This document shows positions 1 to 12,639 of a stretch of DNA of 64,000 nt, in pieces. The notes beneath the pieces were generated by a model. It saw only the letters and a program-made list of their open reading frames with translations. It did no database searches and was not told the origin of the DNA. The stretch is from Epiperipatus broadwayi (Eukaryota > Onychophora > Udeonychophora > Euonychophora > Peripatidae): the NCBI GenBank assembly GCA_028023455.1, contig JAQFVV010012513.1:693001-757000 (forward strand), in the 5' to 3' direction. Each line of letters starts with the position of its first letter. Within the stretch, counting starts at the first letter, position 1. The translations under genes were made by a program, and so were the position numbers.

Positions 1-465
1 TTTGAAATTGCTATCTTTTAATTTCTACAGCATACTTTCTTTTTGAAATACTTCAATATTGTATCTAATGTTGATTCTTCCATACAGTCTATCCTCTATC
101 ATATCTTTTCAATGATAACAAACAATATTGTATGTCATTTGAGCGGATCTTTATAATATACATTGATTGGGTCTCATCCATGGAAATCTGCTTAAGTTTA
201 TGATAAAAATACACTTTCAAAAATTCTTATATTGTTTATGCATTTCACTTGTCAAAGCCAATGAAGATTAGATTTTACATAGTAGATTCTATAACATTAC
301 ATTTAGCAAGTTGAATAATACATTAGTTGTATATATTACCTTGCCATTGTATTTTTGAACTTTTACAGAGTATTCTTAAATGAAATTTTTCTAATGCATT
401 GAAGGCAATAGATAAAGCTGAAAAATGTTTCACAATTGTTATTAATTATGGAAGCAAAACTCTTC
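1..465. other. AT-rich sequence without a recognisable feature
   Basis: No open frame with protein-like composition and no repeat related to the rest of the window was seen here. Confidence 0.5.
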
Positions 466-825
466 ACACAGTAGTGCCACCCAGTGCAAGCCAGAGTAAT
501 CATTGGATGCAAGAAAGTTTTTGCATAAAATCAATATCTAGTGCCCTACTCACCCAATATCCCCAGACTCGTTTTTAGCTTTCATCAGTGAGGAACATTG
601 AATCTTACAGCACTGCACCTAAATCTTAGGATCTCATGAAAATCTCCAGCAGCCATCTTTTATTTGACTATAAAGCTAGGAGTCCAAACCTTCTTGCATC
701 CATTGATTACTCTGACTTGTCCTAAGGGACTGTACAGTGAGGGGAGTTTTGCCTATGTTTGGAACAGCTTGTATAAGCATAGAAAATAGTGTTTATGTGA
801 TGTTATTAATTATACTGGTGGAACT
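466..825. repeat. Family A retrozyme-like fold-back repeat, copy 1
   Basis: The left part carries the family A signature (AGTAGTGCCACCCAGTGCAA at about 478) and runs to about 680. The right part returns as the reverse complement of the start, ending in a terminal segment related to that at 48640-48690. On the minus strand an intact CTGATGA box is visible near 595, but the GAAA box that should follow is altered, so the hammerhead ribozyme of this copy looks dead. Other copies are at 11795, 15797, 35630, 42535, 48326 and 54045. Confidence 0.7.
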
Positions 826-1289
826 CAGTTATAATAATATTGAATAATATTAACCTAATGAGTGGCATGTATTGAAATTTATGGTCTTTTTCAAATGTTA
901 ACTTTTGGTGAAAATTCAACCTTATGCCATCAGCTGCACTCAAATTAGTTAACAGCTAAGCAAACATATTAATGCTATTTCTATTTTAAGATCATCATAG
1001 AATCCAATTTGGTATTAAGGTTTGCATGTAGGTTTAATGGTAATGTAAAAGTGATACAAAAGAGTTAATTTCATCTTGATTGGCATATTTTAAGGTAGAC
1101 TTTTTCATATTAATGTTTATAGTTGTCAGATAAAAAAAAAATCTGTTACCATTTTAATTGATTGGTTATTAAGTGAAGATTTCTATTTTTCTTTCTTTTT
1201 TTATCATGTGACTAAGTCCAAATGAATAATTGAAGTTTTAGATTGTTTATCCAAGTAATAATTTCCTGGATAAAATTCATTCTGAGTTA
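826..1289. other. No feature seen
   Basis: AT-rich sequence without supported coding or repeat structure. Confidence 0.4.
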
Positions 1290-1690
1290 TAATACAACAT
1301 GGTTGTTTTTGCCAATCAACAGTTGCCTCTTCCACATTATGTAGAGCAGAGAGGCCAACAGAGGTTTGATAAATATGACACACCTTGAAAATATGAATTA
1401 TGGTTTGCAAGCACCTACACCACAATTTGGAGCATCCAAAAATTCCCATTGGATAACAAACAATTATGTCTACTCTCACCTGTTCTGATTCTGTTAATCT
1501 TCATCCATAATTTTTTTGAGAAAGAAGAAACAGGTATTCGAAGGATAATATCTGTAATTTGGTTGTGATTATTGTTGAAGTTGTTCCAGTCATGGACCCA
1601 CATGTTGTTGTTAGCCAATGTAGATGGTTGATGAAAATCATAAGTAAACCAGAACAATCACCTTGATTTTAGTCTAAGCTTTGGGGATTG
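1290..1690 (-). pseudogene. LINE 3'-end relic
   Basis: Two overlapping minus-strand frames together read like the C-terminal region of a non-LTR retrotransposon polyprotein. The series is NRIRTG, then a Cys-rich DAPNCGVGACK-type stretch, a HIFK...C segment, then LSALHNVEEATVDW. This order (NRIRTG, CxCG, HI..C, LHN..EAVDWL) is common in metazoan LINE tails. The frame shifts once near 1470 and stops interrupt it, so it is a dead fragment. A related plus-strand fragment lies at 21480-21800. The assignment rests on motif recognition only. Confidence 0.55.
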
Positions 1691-2094
1691 ATTGGTTAGA
1701 ATGAGATTAACGATGTGGCAAAATAGCTCAATAAGCTTGGTGAATTTATTGGCAGTTGCCACCCTGCATCTAAAGTTACCTGGAGGTATATTTGAAAGTA
1801 TAGGTAACCATCCTATAATATTGATTTGTGAGGGCCAGAGATTATATGTAGAATTTCATTGATATGCGTAGCTTGATGTGGGCAATTCTGCACATGATAT
1901 ACAAAACTGATTAAACATGTTAATTAGTACACATCTAGATTTTTTTTATATCTATGACTATATGTATATGCACATGTTTATATTTATATAGATGAATTGT
2001 GATTCTGCAAAAATGTATAAAGACATAACAATTTTGTACACTTATAAATTTAGTTCATATTTCATATGTTATCGATGTAAGCATATTAATGAAT

Positions 2095-2225
2095 GAAGTT
2101 TGAATGTTCAAGTGTATCAGTGTTATGATATAGAGTGGTGGGTCATGTGAAAGTCTGTGCTCATATATCCTATATATTACATGTATTGATACAGGTATAT
2201 AATAAGCCTGTATTTCAGTTAATAA
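2095..2225 (+). repeat. Family E SINE-like fragment (3' part)
   Basis: The segment with GTGTATCAGTGTTATGATAT matches the tRNA-like portion of the element at 14460-14580, including the downstream hairpin around a GGTATA core. The hammerhead part is missing. Confidence 0.5.
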
Positions 2226-2335
2226 CACATTTGTTGAATTTATAATATATATATATATATAGATTGTTTAGAATTGCTCCTTTACATAAAAAAATGTTTG
2301 AAGTGTTTAAATCAAAACAAAAAGTGATGAAAATA

Positions 2336-3330
2336 TTGGATGAATATGCTACTATTAGGGTTTTTCTTCATCATCATCATTATCAACCATTATCAATCCA
2401 CTGCAGGATGAAGGTCTCTCCAAGCTCAATCCATCTCTGATCTTTAGCTTTTCTTCTCCACATCATCCCTGCACACTTTCTTATTTCATCCATCCATCTA
2501 ACATGTGGTCTCTTTATGGGTCTTTTACAATCTCTTAGAATCCAGTTTAAGATTTCAATTGTCCATCTATTACCATCTCTTCTAGCAATATGTCCAGCCC
2601 AACTCCAATCTTTTAATTTTTCCAATGAGGTCAGAAACACCTGTTTGTTCTCTTACCCATACATTGCATTTTTGATCTCTTCTTGTTATTCCCAACATAC
2701 ATCTCTCCATACTTCTTTGAGTGGTCTGAAGTCTCTGTATTGCTCGTTTATTAAGTGTCCAAGTCTCAGATCCATAAGTAAAAACTGGTAAAACAGATTT
2801 GTTAAAAGCCTTACTTTTCAAACACATAGGCATATTTTCTTTTAGTATCAAGTTATTTCTACCAAAACACTCCAACCAAGTTTAATTCTATGATTAATTT
2901 CATCCATTATACTTCTATCTGTATTAATAATCTGACCAAGGTATTTGTAGCTGTTAACTTCTTCCAACTCATCATAATCAATCTTTATTTTCATATTTTG
3001 AGAAAATCGATTAAACATTACTTTAGCCTTTTTAACATTTATCTTTAGTCCTACTTTCATTTGATAACTCCTGCAACATTTTCTGCAGCTCTAAAGCTTC
3101 CAAAAACAACTACATCATCTGCAAAATCTAAATGACTTAAATAAACTCCATTTACTTTCACTCCTTTAGCTTCCCATTTTAAGGGTTTTTCTTATATTAA
3201 AGTATATAGATGACGCATATACATGTTTATATTTATATAGCTGTTTTGGATGAATATGCTACTATTAGAGATTTTCTTATATCAAAGTATATAGATGGCG
3301 GATATACAACTTTATATTTATTTAGCTGGT
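2336..3330. repeat. 85-bp host tandem duplication split by the RTE insertion
   Basis: The string TTGGATGAATATGCTACTAT begins at about 2336 and again at about 3246. Removing the 813-bp insertion and one 12-bp target duplication leaves a spacing of about 85 bp. The two units share a further stretch around AAGTATATAGATG. Confidence 0.6.
2369..3181 (-). mobile_element. 5'-truncated RTE-type LINE with 12-bp TSD
   Basis: Minus-strand frames encode the end of an RTE-clade polyprotein. They include a LKINVKKAKVMFNRF segment, EVNSYKYLGQIINT, INHRIKLGW, a VLPVFTYGSETWTLNKRAIQ block, and the terminal GHIARRDGNRW...RPHVRWMDEIRKCAG...QWIDNG. The upstream YADD/FADD catalytic box is lost to truncation. The element ends in a (TGA)n-like tail, as known for RTE elements. 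The 12-bp direct repeat AGGGTTTTTCTT flanks it exactly, at 2357-2368 and 3182-3193, which documents target-primed insertion. Several frameshifts make it non-functional. It sits inside one unit of an 85-bp host tandem duplication. Confidence 0.85.
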
Positions 3331-5739
3331 TTGTGATTTTGAAAAAAATATGTAAGCACTTTTGTAATAATTTTTTTATGCTTTTAAATATTTTTTGTAT
3401 TAAATCATAACCGATTTCAACATATAAATAATGGAATTTGAAACACATTCATTAAATTTATAGTACGTATGCGTAAATATTGATTTGAAATGCGTTGCTG
3501 CATACAATTTTTTTCGAGCTTTACCAAAAGTGGAATAATGCGATACGAACAAGACCGGTTCAACATACTAACTACACTGCTAGACATTTTTTTCCATCTA
3601 TGTATGCATGTATGTGTACAATGTTTGCATTTATATAGATGAATTGTGATTCTTAAAATAAACATTTTTGTTGTATGCTTTTAAATATTTTTGGTGCTAA
3701 CGTATATTTTGTATGCTTTATCTAATCCATCTAAGCATGAACATGATTGAATTTGAAATAAAACATTTGTTAAATTTAAATTTATATAATTTTATGTCTA
3801 GAATGTAATCTTTATCAGCAATTGTTTTGGTGCTGGTGGAATCCAGAGTTGGAATTATTATTTTGACGATGTTATCAATATTTGTTTGTGAGAGCAACCA
3901 ACTGCAAGAATAAAGAAGTATGAAAAAAAATTGAGAAATTTAATTAATATCTAATATCGCGAAACAAAACAATCTTATTAATTAAAGGATCTCATAATGT
4001 AAAAGCGTAATTGTTTCTCCGAATATGTCTCCTAATTTAAAGCGTAATAAAATTTGGAAACGCGTTAAAGTTTTGTCGCAACTTGTGAATTTATAATCTA
4101 TCGTGCTAATTGCTGATTTTTTTTTTTTTTACCCCTAAATGGATATTTTTTGCTTATTGCCAAGAAGAAGAGGATGCGCAAAATAATCTATATTAAGAAA
4201 ATGAATTTTGATGTACAGTATTCCACTTTCTGTAACTCTAACGCTCCATTCACTCAAGCAAAGCAGTAAACTGGTTATTAATTCAACCTAAGCAAATAAA
4301 TGCTCCACTGTCTACTATTTTGTGCTATTGACAGAATGTCATCTGTGAATACCCATGCTTCGAAGCGCAGAGGGATCATTTCCGGTTTCCAAATGTCACA
4401 TGACATCACGAGCAACAAATTGTTTGAATATTTACTATTTGTTTCAAGTAGTCATTAAATTATATTAACGAGTATATCTCATTAAAGTGTGTGACGTGGG
4501 TCTAAAATTGAGATTCTTTAGTGAATTATGTTATAAGAATAGTAAACTAACGCGGATTATTCTTGATGATGGTTTTGCTCAAGTGCATATTTTTTTGCTT
4601 TTGATAAATTACTGTGTTGTTGTGATTAGAGAACTAAGAAAATGTAGATTTAAAATTTAGATGTTCGAATATAAAATTATGTCAAGTGAGAGGAGACAGT
4701 AATACAATATCAATGGTTAGAACTACCGATGATATCTTTTGGTCATAGGTTACAACATTTAGCCATCTCATTTTCACATCCAAAAAAATTAGTAACAACC
4801 CTGAGAGGAATATAAATTTGTCAAAACATACAAATTTAAAATTAATATATTTTCAAACTTTTACGGTCAGATATTGCTACAGCTTATTAAGAATTCTCTC
4901 CAATAAATTAAATAATTGATAAAAATATAACTAAATAATGATGTTGTCTCTAAGATACCTCTAGAATTAATCTGTTTTGGCAAGAAGAAGCCCTTATCTC
5001 TATTTACCATTTGGTTGCATGCTCCTACTCACCACACTAATACTTTTATTCAACCTAATAACTTTAAAAGTCTTCTTATTAGTTTTGAAAGCTAACTCTC
5101 GTAATGGTATAGCTATTTTTATGATCTGCCATTACGGCTGCAAACATATATTATAAAGTTTTTGCAAATAAGCAAACTTTCAATACCTTTGATTTTTTAG
5201 CAAAAAAAATCACAAAAATCTAATTCCCTATCATTCTTCGAAGTTTACTTAAAATGTTTTTGTAATTGAAAATATAGAGGGCATCATTATCTAATACATA
5301 CAAAAAACGTAATGCTTAATATTGATGTATAATAATATCAATAACTATTAATTGCACATTTATTAAAAAGAACAAGTAAAAATACTTTAATTTTTTTTTA
5401 TATTTAAAGATTTATATATAAGTATGGTCAAATAAATATATCTTTTAAGACTCTTTAGAGGATATTAAGTAGCAGCATTATTTCTTAACCATTACAACCT
5501 ATCATAAACTGCTAAGAAATTAATTCGGTGGCATTTAGTAAAGTAGTCATTTTAAATGTTATAGGTAATTTAATTAATAAAAATAAAGTAACATTTCCAT
5601 GTTTTGTCAACATAAATTTGTATTATTTAAGAAAGGAAACGTATTGTTAATCATCGTTGCACAATTTTGGCACAACTTTTTAATGTGATAAATTGGTTTA
5701 TTATATTTTCAACAAGCATAAAAATATTTTTTTAGTCTT
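3331..5739. other. No gene seen
   Basis: AT-rich DNA. Short open frames such as one at 3417-3665 on the minus strand have low-complexity composition and no recognisable domain. Confidence 0.4.
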
Positions 5740-5825
5740 GCGTTGTTAGCCGAGAGGTATCGCAGCCGCCATGCAAGCAAGTAGTTGGTTGCAGACGGTT
5801 GTGGGTTCGCGTCCCGGCCGATGCT
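5740..5825 (+). tRNA. tRNA-Leu-like sequence, likely the head of a SINE or a decayed tRNA
   Basis: The segment has a perfect A-box match (TAGCCGAGAGG at 5747-5757) and a near-perfect B box (GGTTCGCGTCC, 5804-5814). Seven bases before the A box can pair with the seven bases ending at 5824: six of seven pairs form if G-U is allowed, including G3-U70. A class-II-sized variable region gives 85 nt plus discriminator, and the GCCGAG D-arm is typical of tRNA-Leu; a CAA triplet lies about where the anticodon is expected. The anticodon stem does not pair well and the T-stem has a mismatch, so a working tRNA is unlikely. tRNA-derived SINEs are known in molluscs, including octopus. Confidence 0.6.
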
Positions 5826-6044
5826 ATGACATATGAAAAATATATATATACATTTTTTAATGCTTTATGACTGCATCAGCATTTTTATGTTCATCCAATG
5901 GCTATCTTTTTCTGATCTTCAACAACACTAACTAATGCCATTGGGTGAATTTTCATATTACTGGATTTACCTATTTCATATCTTCTCTGCTAATGAAGTG
6001 CAGATACATTTTTGTCCAGTTCTTTTAAAAACTTTAACGAATCA

Positions 6045-6160
6045 ATTAATTTATTGTAATAAATAATCATAACCTTTAAATATCTGTAATTGCAAAGTGG
6101 AAGTAACTTCCTCTTTGCAATTATAGATATTTAAAAGTTATTATTATTTATTACAGTCAT
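6045..6160. repeat. Short inverted repeat (MITE-like)
   Basis: Arms of about 45-50 bp around a GTTACTTCC-like centre at about 6105. AAATATCTGTAATTGCAAAG on the left is matched by its near reverse complement on the right. Confidence 0.6.
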
Positions 6161-6264
6161 TGAAAAACTAATATTTTACATAATGTTCAAAGGTTGTTAA
6201 AAGTAAAACCCTTTCCTCATCCTTTGAAAATAATAATGGGGACTGCAAAACATTTAGTGTGTAC

Positions 6265-6425
6265 ATAAATTAAAACAATAGGCAAAATTCACCTTATAAT
6301 TTAAAAACCAAGTCAAAAACTAAGGTTATATAACAACAGAGCCCAAAGATAGAATGGCACCATTCTATCTTTTCATTGGTTTTTGTCATTATATAACTCA
6401 GTGGGATGTTGTTACTTCCACTTTA
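6265..6425. repeat. Imperfect palindrome with a perfect 13-bp hairpin
   Basis: AAAGATAGAATGG (6345-6357) is followed after two bases by its exact reverse complement (6360-6372). The flanks also show weaker inverted similarity (GTTATATAAC-type strings on both sides). Confidence 0.6.
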
Positions 6426-8430
6426 CAATTATAATTGATTTATCATTTTTGTAATATTGCTGAATGAGAGTTTGCATTTATTCCATTTACATTGATTATA
6501 TTTACATTTTCATCTTCAATATCATCTTCTGGAGTATCTTTTTCACTATCGCCAGATTCTAAAATAGCTGAGTTAATATTATCAACTTGTAATGTTGCAA
6601 GTCATCCTCTTTGTTGCTATTTAACTCATCATCATCTAGAATGTATTTATATTATTCTTGAAATCTAGAATCTAGCAAGTTTGTTTCTGAAGAGCAAACA
6701 CTCTGAGATATTTTCATGAAGATCTACCACCAAAAGCTTTAAAAATGCATCTATTTTATAAAGAAAAATTGCATTTATTTTATGAGTAAAATTCAGTATA
6801 AATTTAAATTTTTATAGAAATACTAATTCCACTATCAAATACTTTGCACAATAATTAGGCTGTAAATTAAATTGTGCAGAATGTGTTCTTTGACTGATTC
6901 TGCAAATTTAACAATTATAAGTAAGTATATAAGTGTGCACAACTCCATGATACATGCTTGAAATTAGAAGCTGATAATGTATTTGCCAGCATAGGATACT
7001 GCCATGTAATGGTTGAGGATTAATCCCAACTTGTAGAACTGGTTTCTCTAGTCAAGTATCTTCTCTAAGATGCATGAAATGTTAGTTTTACTATTTAAAC
7101 ATTGGCTACCATCTTTTCTTATCTCATTATTCTGATTGTTTAAAATTTAAACTCAGGTTTGAACCCAAAAATCTGAATGATTTATTACTCAATGTTTTGA
7201 CCACCCAAAGAGATTGAGCCGACCGTATCTATGGACCTTGAGCTTCAGCATCTGCCAGTCTAACTATCTTGTCACACCATATGATACAAAAATAATATTC
7301 AAATGATTTTATTGGTCAACAGTTCATGGAAAGTTCAAGTACAGGAAGTGATAGAGACAGGCCAAATTAATGGGTTTGGGATTCTAGAGTCTGCCATTTA
7401 ACCACTGCACTAAACCATGTTGGATGTTGGACAAATATATAGATTATAGATCCGTCATTAAGCTATGCCATAATTTATTATATGTTTTTATTTAAATTAG
7501 AACATGATTTGCCTATTTAGGCAAAATTTTGAAACTGGAAGTTACGATATGCCTACCAAATGGATTCTCTTCCAATTTTGTACATATCTTGGATATTGAT
7601 GATAATGCAATATGACAATGAATGATTTCAGAGTGATGCTTTCATTTTTTTACGGTAGAGATGTTGGTAGACTGAATTTCAAATACATTGATATCAATTC
7701 AATAAATTTTCAGTGATATGTGCAAAAGATATGTATTTTAAAACCTTAGATTAAAAAGTGTTTTAGTGATCATTCAGAATAGAAATAAAAAAATTCTTGA
7801 TTTCTTTTGATTATACAAAGTTTTTTTTTTTTTTATATGATTATAAAAGTTAGTTTTTTCAAAATACTTTTTTCATAAACAAATCAATATTATAAACAAT
7901 TTTTAATGTGCATAATTTTTCTTCTAAGAATTAAACAGATTATCATAGTTTTAATCTTCATTTAAATTGGAATAATTGCAAAAAATATCCAAATACTAAA
8001 CAATTAAAAATAATATCTATACAAAAATATTATATAATACATGTTAATATCATCTATGTTCCTTATTACTTTTTACAATGCTTTTTTACAATCCACTAGA
8101 CAGTTTCGATTGCCCCCTGCAATTTTCTTCACAACTTCTACTTATATTTCCATTGTGATAATACTAAAAACATACAAATAATATATATATATAATATTTT
8201 ATACTAAATACTTTTATTAAAGTAGACCAAAAAGTCATACAATAATTGTTTCTCCAATCACAACTGGAGTTTTTATATTTAATTGAAATAAAAGTGTGGG
8301 ATATCTAGAAATTAATTTGTTCAATCATCATTTTTTACAAGGAATATAATTATTTTTTTGTTTTTTTCACTAGATGGTAAATAAAAGCATTTATTGCAAA
8401 ATAGTTTTTATATATACTACTTTATTATCA
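6426..8430. other. No gene seen
   Basis: AT-rich sequence with poly(T) runs. No open frame of note. Confidence 0.4.
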
Positions 8431-9135
8431 AAAATGTAATATAGAAAGTGTACAAATAGCTCAAACAAGCTCTTATTTGATAAGTGCGGTATGAGAAAAC
8501 ATTTAAAATGTATATCCAGAACCCTTTTCATTTCCAGACCAACTGTTTTCGAGCTTATGGCTCAAGTCAGTGGAGAGCTAGAATATTCGGATACTAGATC
8601 CAAAATATCAGTTCAAAACGCAGCACTTATTTCATATGTAATATTTAAGTAGAAACTCTGAAATTTTCGGACATGAAAATTTAAATCCAGCTATCTAACT
8701 TAAAGTGCTATATGGGACTAAACTAAATTCAGATCTACTATATTTGAATAACCTCAGCATAGCCAAAGTCTTAAAGGTAAAATTATAATAATAAAAAAAG
8801 CAAGTCATGTATAACGTGACATTATTTTTATAAGCTTGTATTTACAAAAATGTAATACAGAGAGCGTACCAATAGCTTAAACAAGCTCTTAATTGATAAG
8901 TGCAGTATGAGAAAACATTTAAAATCTCTATCCAGAACCTTCCCATTTCCAGACCACTGACGTGGCCCATAAGCTCGAAACCAGTTGGTCTGGAGATGAG
9001 AGTGTTCTGGATAGAGATTTTAAATATTTTCTCATACCGCACTTATCAATTAAGTATTGATATGCTCTCTGTATTACATTTTTGTAAAAACAAGCTTATA
9101 AAAGTAATGTCACATTATATATGACTTGATATTTT
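8431..9135. repeat. Family C tandem plus inverted array with hammerhead-like cores
   Basis: A unit beginning AAAATGTAAT at 8431 recurs at 8847 (period about 416 bp). The second unit breaks off at about 8956 and is followed by the same unit inverted to about 9130. The minus strand at 8534-8573 and the plus strand at 8954-8993 read as hammerhead cores: stem II GAGC/GCTC with a CATAA loop, GAAA, a stem III CCAGTTGG, and TC before stem I TGG. The CTGANGA box is damaged in both (CTGACTT and CTGACGT), so cleavage is unlikely. The inversion junction lies close to the predicted cleavage site. Confidence 0.7.
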
Positions 9136-9160
9136 GTTTATTATCAAATTACAGAAAATG

Positions 9161-9161
<1 letters not shown>

Positions 9162-9219
<58 letters not shown>
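9162..9219. repeat. TA dinucleotide array
   Basis: About 28 TA repeats with one AA interruption, immediately right of the family C array. Confidence 0.95.
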
Positions 9220-9220
<1 letters not shown>

Positions 9221-11379
9221 AGTTTGGTTAATTAAGCACAGTGCTCACAAATCTTCATATTTAGATTGTCTCTGTTTTTAAGGTAAGTAATAAAGGAACC
9301 ATATATGTAAAAAACTTAGGAGAGTGAAATATTTTTTATTATTAAAGACACAATAAGACATGAAGACAAAAATCAGAAATGACAATTTTAAAATTCAGCA
9401 GATTTTGAAGTCCCTCCCCCAAAAAATATATGAAATGTTCATCCATCTAAAAGTGATGTTGTTCTCTGAAACATTTGGTTTTGTTTATATTTTAATTGAA
9501 AATGAAAAACTGAATTGTTTCCCACTTTTAAAATGTTATTGCAAACAGGTGCTATAACATTTCTTTTCTAGTGTGAAATTTCCTTTTGATTCTATTCTAT
9601 ATGCTTATATAATTGTATGTGAAAAAGGCATAATGTATACTCATGTGTTAGGCTGTTAAATTCTATTTCTGAATTTGCTGGACACATTATTTGGTAACAG
9701 GAACCCCTGTAATACTTTATATACTTTGATAAATAAACACAGAAAATATTATATAATGCAGTGATCATAGTAATTACACATGGAACTAATTTTGACATAA
9801 GCAACACAGACCATTAAATGACAAAACCCATTTTACCAACCAAATAGGCAATAAAATCCATGCTAATGTTCCTTTTGACTGGTATCATTTACAAGCTAAA
9901 ATTTTCAAATACTTTTACTTAACTTTGTAACATTTAGGGGAAAAAACATTGATACATATTATACTATTGTAGATTATTAATATAAAAGTGTATGGGTAAA
10001 TGGTGATGAAAACCAATATTGTCTTGGAATATATTTTGGAGCCCACATGCACCTTTCAATTCACAGTTTACCCATACTTGATTTAGTTAATTTCAAAGAT
10101 ATCTGGGTTTTTGCAGAATCTAGGGGGAAAAAACCTAGCCAAAAATTCTTTCATTTGTGCAACAATATGACTCAGTATACGAATTATCCTTGTTATCATA
10201 TATCTTTCCATCACAAAAATTAAAACCAATAATGAATTAACTGTGAAAAATTATAGGAATAAATTTCCATATACATTTACTTTTAATATACTGGAATCAT
10301 CATATGCCTCAAAAACTCAAAGAAAATTTTAAAACATCTTTGCTGTGAAGATGGATAGTGATGAAAACTGTGATAATGATGATGATTAAGTGTTACTAAT
10401 TGATTATAATACTTTATTCAACAAGTTAAAAGTTACCATACTTCATTTCTGTAATGCAGAGTCTTAAATGTAAATACAAAAAAGGCCAGTCAAATTAAAA
10501 TCACGTCAGGCACAGGCTGTATTCATTATCATGCTGTGAATCAAAACATTGCATCACATGACTTAACATGTCTGTCTAATAACTTCCATTAAATGTTGGC
10601 AACATTTGATGACAGGGAAGGTGTTCAAAGGATAACAGAATAAGTTTGCTTTTGTTTATGGATGCCACAAACCCATTTCCAAGTTTGAATGTTTCTGATT
10701 CAACCCTGAAATATTTTTGGAAACATTGATTTTTAGAAAACAGATCACCAAGCCATCATGGGCTATATCTGATCCAATGGACTGTCAGCATGCTTCCTTG
10801 CTGTAATATAGTTACTATTGCTAAATTGAGTATATAGAGAGCTAATGTTTTACCTAATTTATTGCATAGACTAAGACTTGGATTTTCTACTGACTCAATA
10901 AAAACATAGCAGAAAAATTTCATTTATGGATGGGCCATAAATTATGGTAGCCTGATAATAAAAGTAATCAATATGACCAGTTGCCTCCTGGATGTGACAC
11001 TATAGACTCACCTATTAACACATCTATATTTTAAATTGAATGTGTAAAACAAATAAATAATACAAGATTTCCAAAAGAATAAAATTTTTATCATACACTT
11101 GAGTATGATTAACATGGCAGAAGAAGACCCATTTATATTTAAAAGATGATTTTATAGAGAATTTACAAACGTGTAATTTTGATTGTTTCATTGGGAGGAT
11201 ATGGCTAAGGATAGATTCCAATGGAGAACTACAATTAGGTAGAATAGCAAAGTATTTTTAAATAAACATTTGCTACAGAAAATTAAGATGACATTCAAAA
11301 TATCAAGTAAATAGATAATAGATAATTGTGGCTCATGGATCAGTTTATATAGTCATCACAAACAAAACTCATCTCTAGT
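9220..11379. other. No gene seen
   Basis: AT-rich sequence with short open frames of low complexity only. Confidence 0.4.
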
Positions 11380-11695
11380 CATCATCATCATCAACCATTA
11401 TCATTCAACTGCAGGATGAAGGTCTCTCCAAATTCAAACCATCTTCTCCTATCTTTAGCTTCTCTTCTCCACATACCCCTGCACAATTTATTTCATTTAT
11501 CCATCTCACATGTGGTTTCTTTCTGGCTCTTTTACAATCTCTTGAAATCCAGTTTGAGATTTCAATTGTCTATCTATTATCATCTCTTCTAACAATATGT
11601 CCATCCCAACTCCACTTCAGTCTTTTAATTTTTTCAATGAGGTCAGTAACACCTGTTTGTTCTCTTACCCATATATTGCATTTTCAACTCTTCTT
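11380..11695 (-). mobile_element. RTE-type LINE 3' fragment
   Basis: Same 3' end as the element at 2369-3181 (CTGCAGGATGAAGGTCTCTC near 11409), with a TCATCATCATCATC tail on the left. Only about 310 bp of the terminal coding region and tail remain, with internal stops. Confidence 0.8.
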
Positions 11696-11696
11696 T

Positions 11697-11782
11697 TAAT
11701 AATATGAATAAAATAAAATACTAAAGATGATAACAAGAAGAGATCATCTCTAGTATGTTATTTTATTCATATTATTAAATGA
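11697..11782. repeat. Inverted repeat with about 35-bp arms
   Basis: TAATAATATGAATAAAATAA at the left end is mirrored by its near reverse complement ending near 11778. It abuts the RTE fragment. Confidence 0.65.
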
Positions 11783-11794
11783 GTATCAAATTTC

Positions 11795-12235
11795 TGTATA
11801 CAATAAAGTGTCACATAGTGTAAGCCACAGTAATCAATGGATATGAGAAGGTTTATAGATCAAAATCCATATTTAATGTCTACTCATCCATCCAATATTT
11901 TGCAGACTAATTTTTACCTTTGATTGAAAATATTATTGAATTGAATTTGAGATCTTAGTTTTGTTATTAACTAAAAAGGTGGCTGATGGAGGAGTGCATT
12001 AGATTCAAAGATCTAGGTGCATTGCTCTTAGATTCACGAATGAAAGCCATATGCTAGAGACAAGTCTGGGAATATGGATGGCACTAGATAGATTTTTGAT
12101 GCACAAACTTTCTACCATTAATTATGACTTGCACTAGGTGGCACTATTGTATAGAAAAAATTGCTATTGTTTTAACAGATTGTGTAGGCATAAAAATGAT
12201 GGTCATGTGATATTTTAGTGATTATTATAAATATC
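11795..12235. repeat. Family A fold-back repeat, copy 2
   Basis: A diverged copy with both arms: a forward signature near 11808-11860 and an inverted one near 12110-12150. It ends in the shared terminal motif around GGTCATGTGATATTTTAGTG. Hammerhead boxes are decayed on both strands. Confidence 0.65.
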
Positions 12236-12424
12236 TTGAGGAAATGGGAGTTGGATTGAGCTGGTTATGTAGTCATCACAAACCTCATATCTAATATATT
12301 ATTTGCCTTTTATTTCCTGGGATGAGGAGAGTTGGAATGACCTTATTTGGTTGTGAGTTAATGCTATTTACGAAGAATTATTTGGGTAAATACTTTAGCA
12401 TAAACTACATTTAATATATAGGGT

Positions 12425-12620
12425 ATATGAGTGCAGACTTTCACATGACCCCACCACTCTATCTCAGAACACTGACACACTTAAACACATATATGCTGAA
12501 AAAATAAATAATCACCAATAAAGGTATTTCATGCTAAACCAGCAATCATCAGTTGGTCCAGATTACCATCTCCACACATACATGCTATAAGTGCTCAGAT
12601 ATATATTAAGATAGCCAATC
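12425..12620 (-). repeat. Family E hammerhead SINE-like element, minus strand
   Basis: Reverse complement of the element at 14300-14580. The hammerhead at 12515-12556 keeps CTGATGA (12546-12552), stem II TGCT/AGCA, GAAA and stem I CCAA/TTGG. Stem III is altered (TACCTTTA in place of TACGTATA) and the first stem II pair is T-T, so activity is doubtful. Confidence 0.65.
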
Positions 12621-12639
12621 TTCATACTTTAATGGACAG

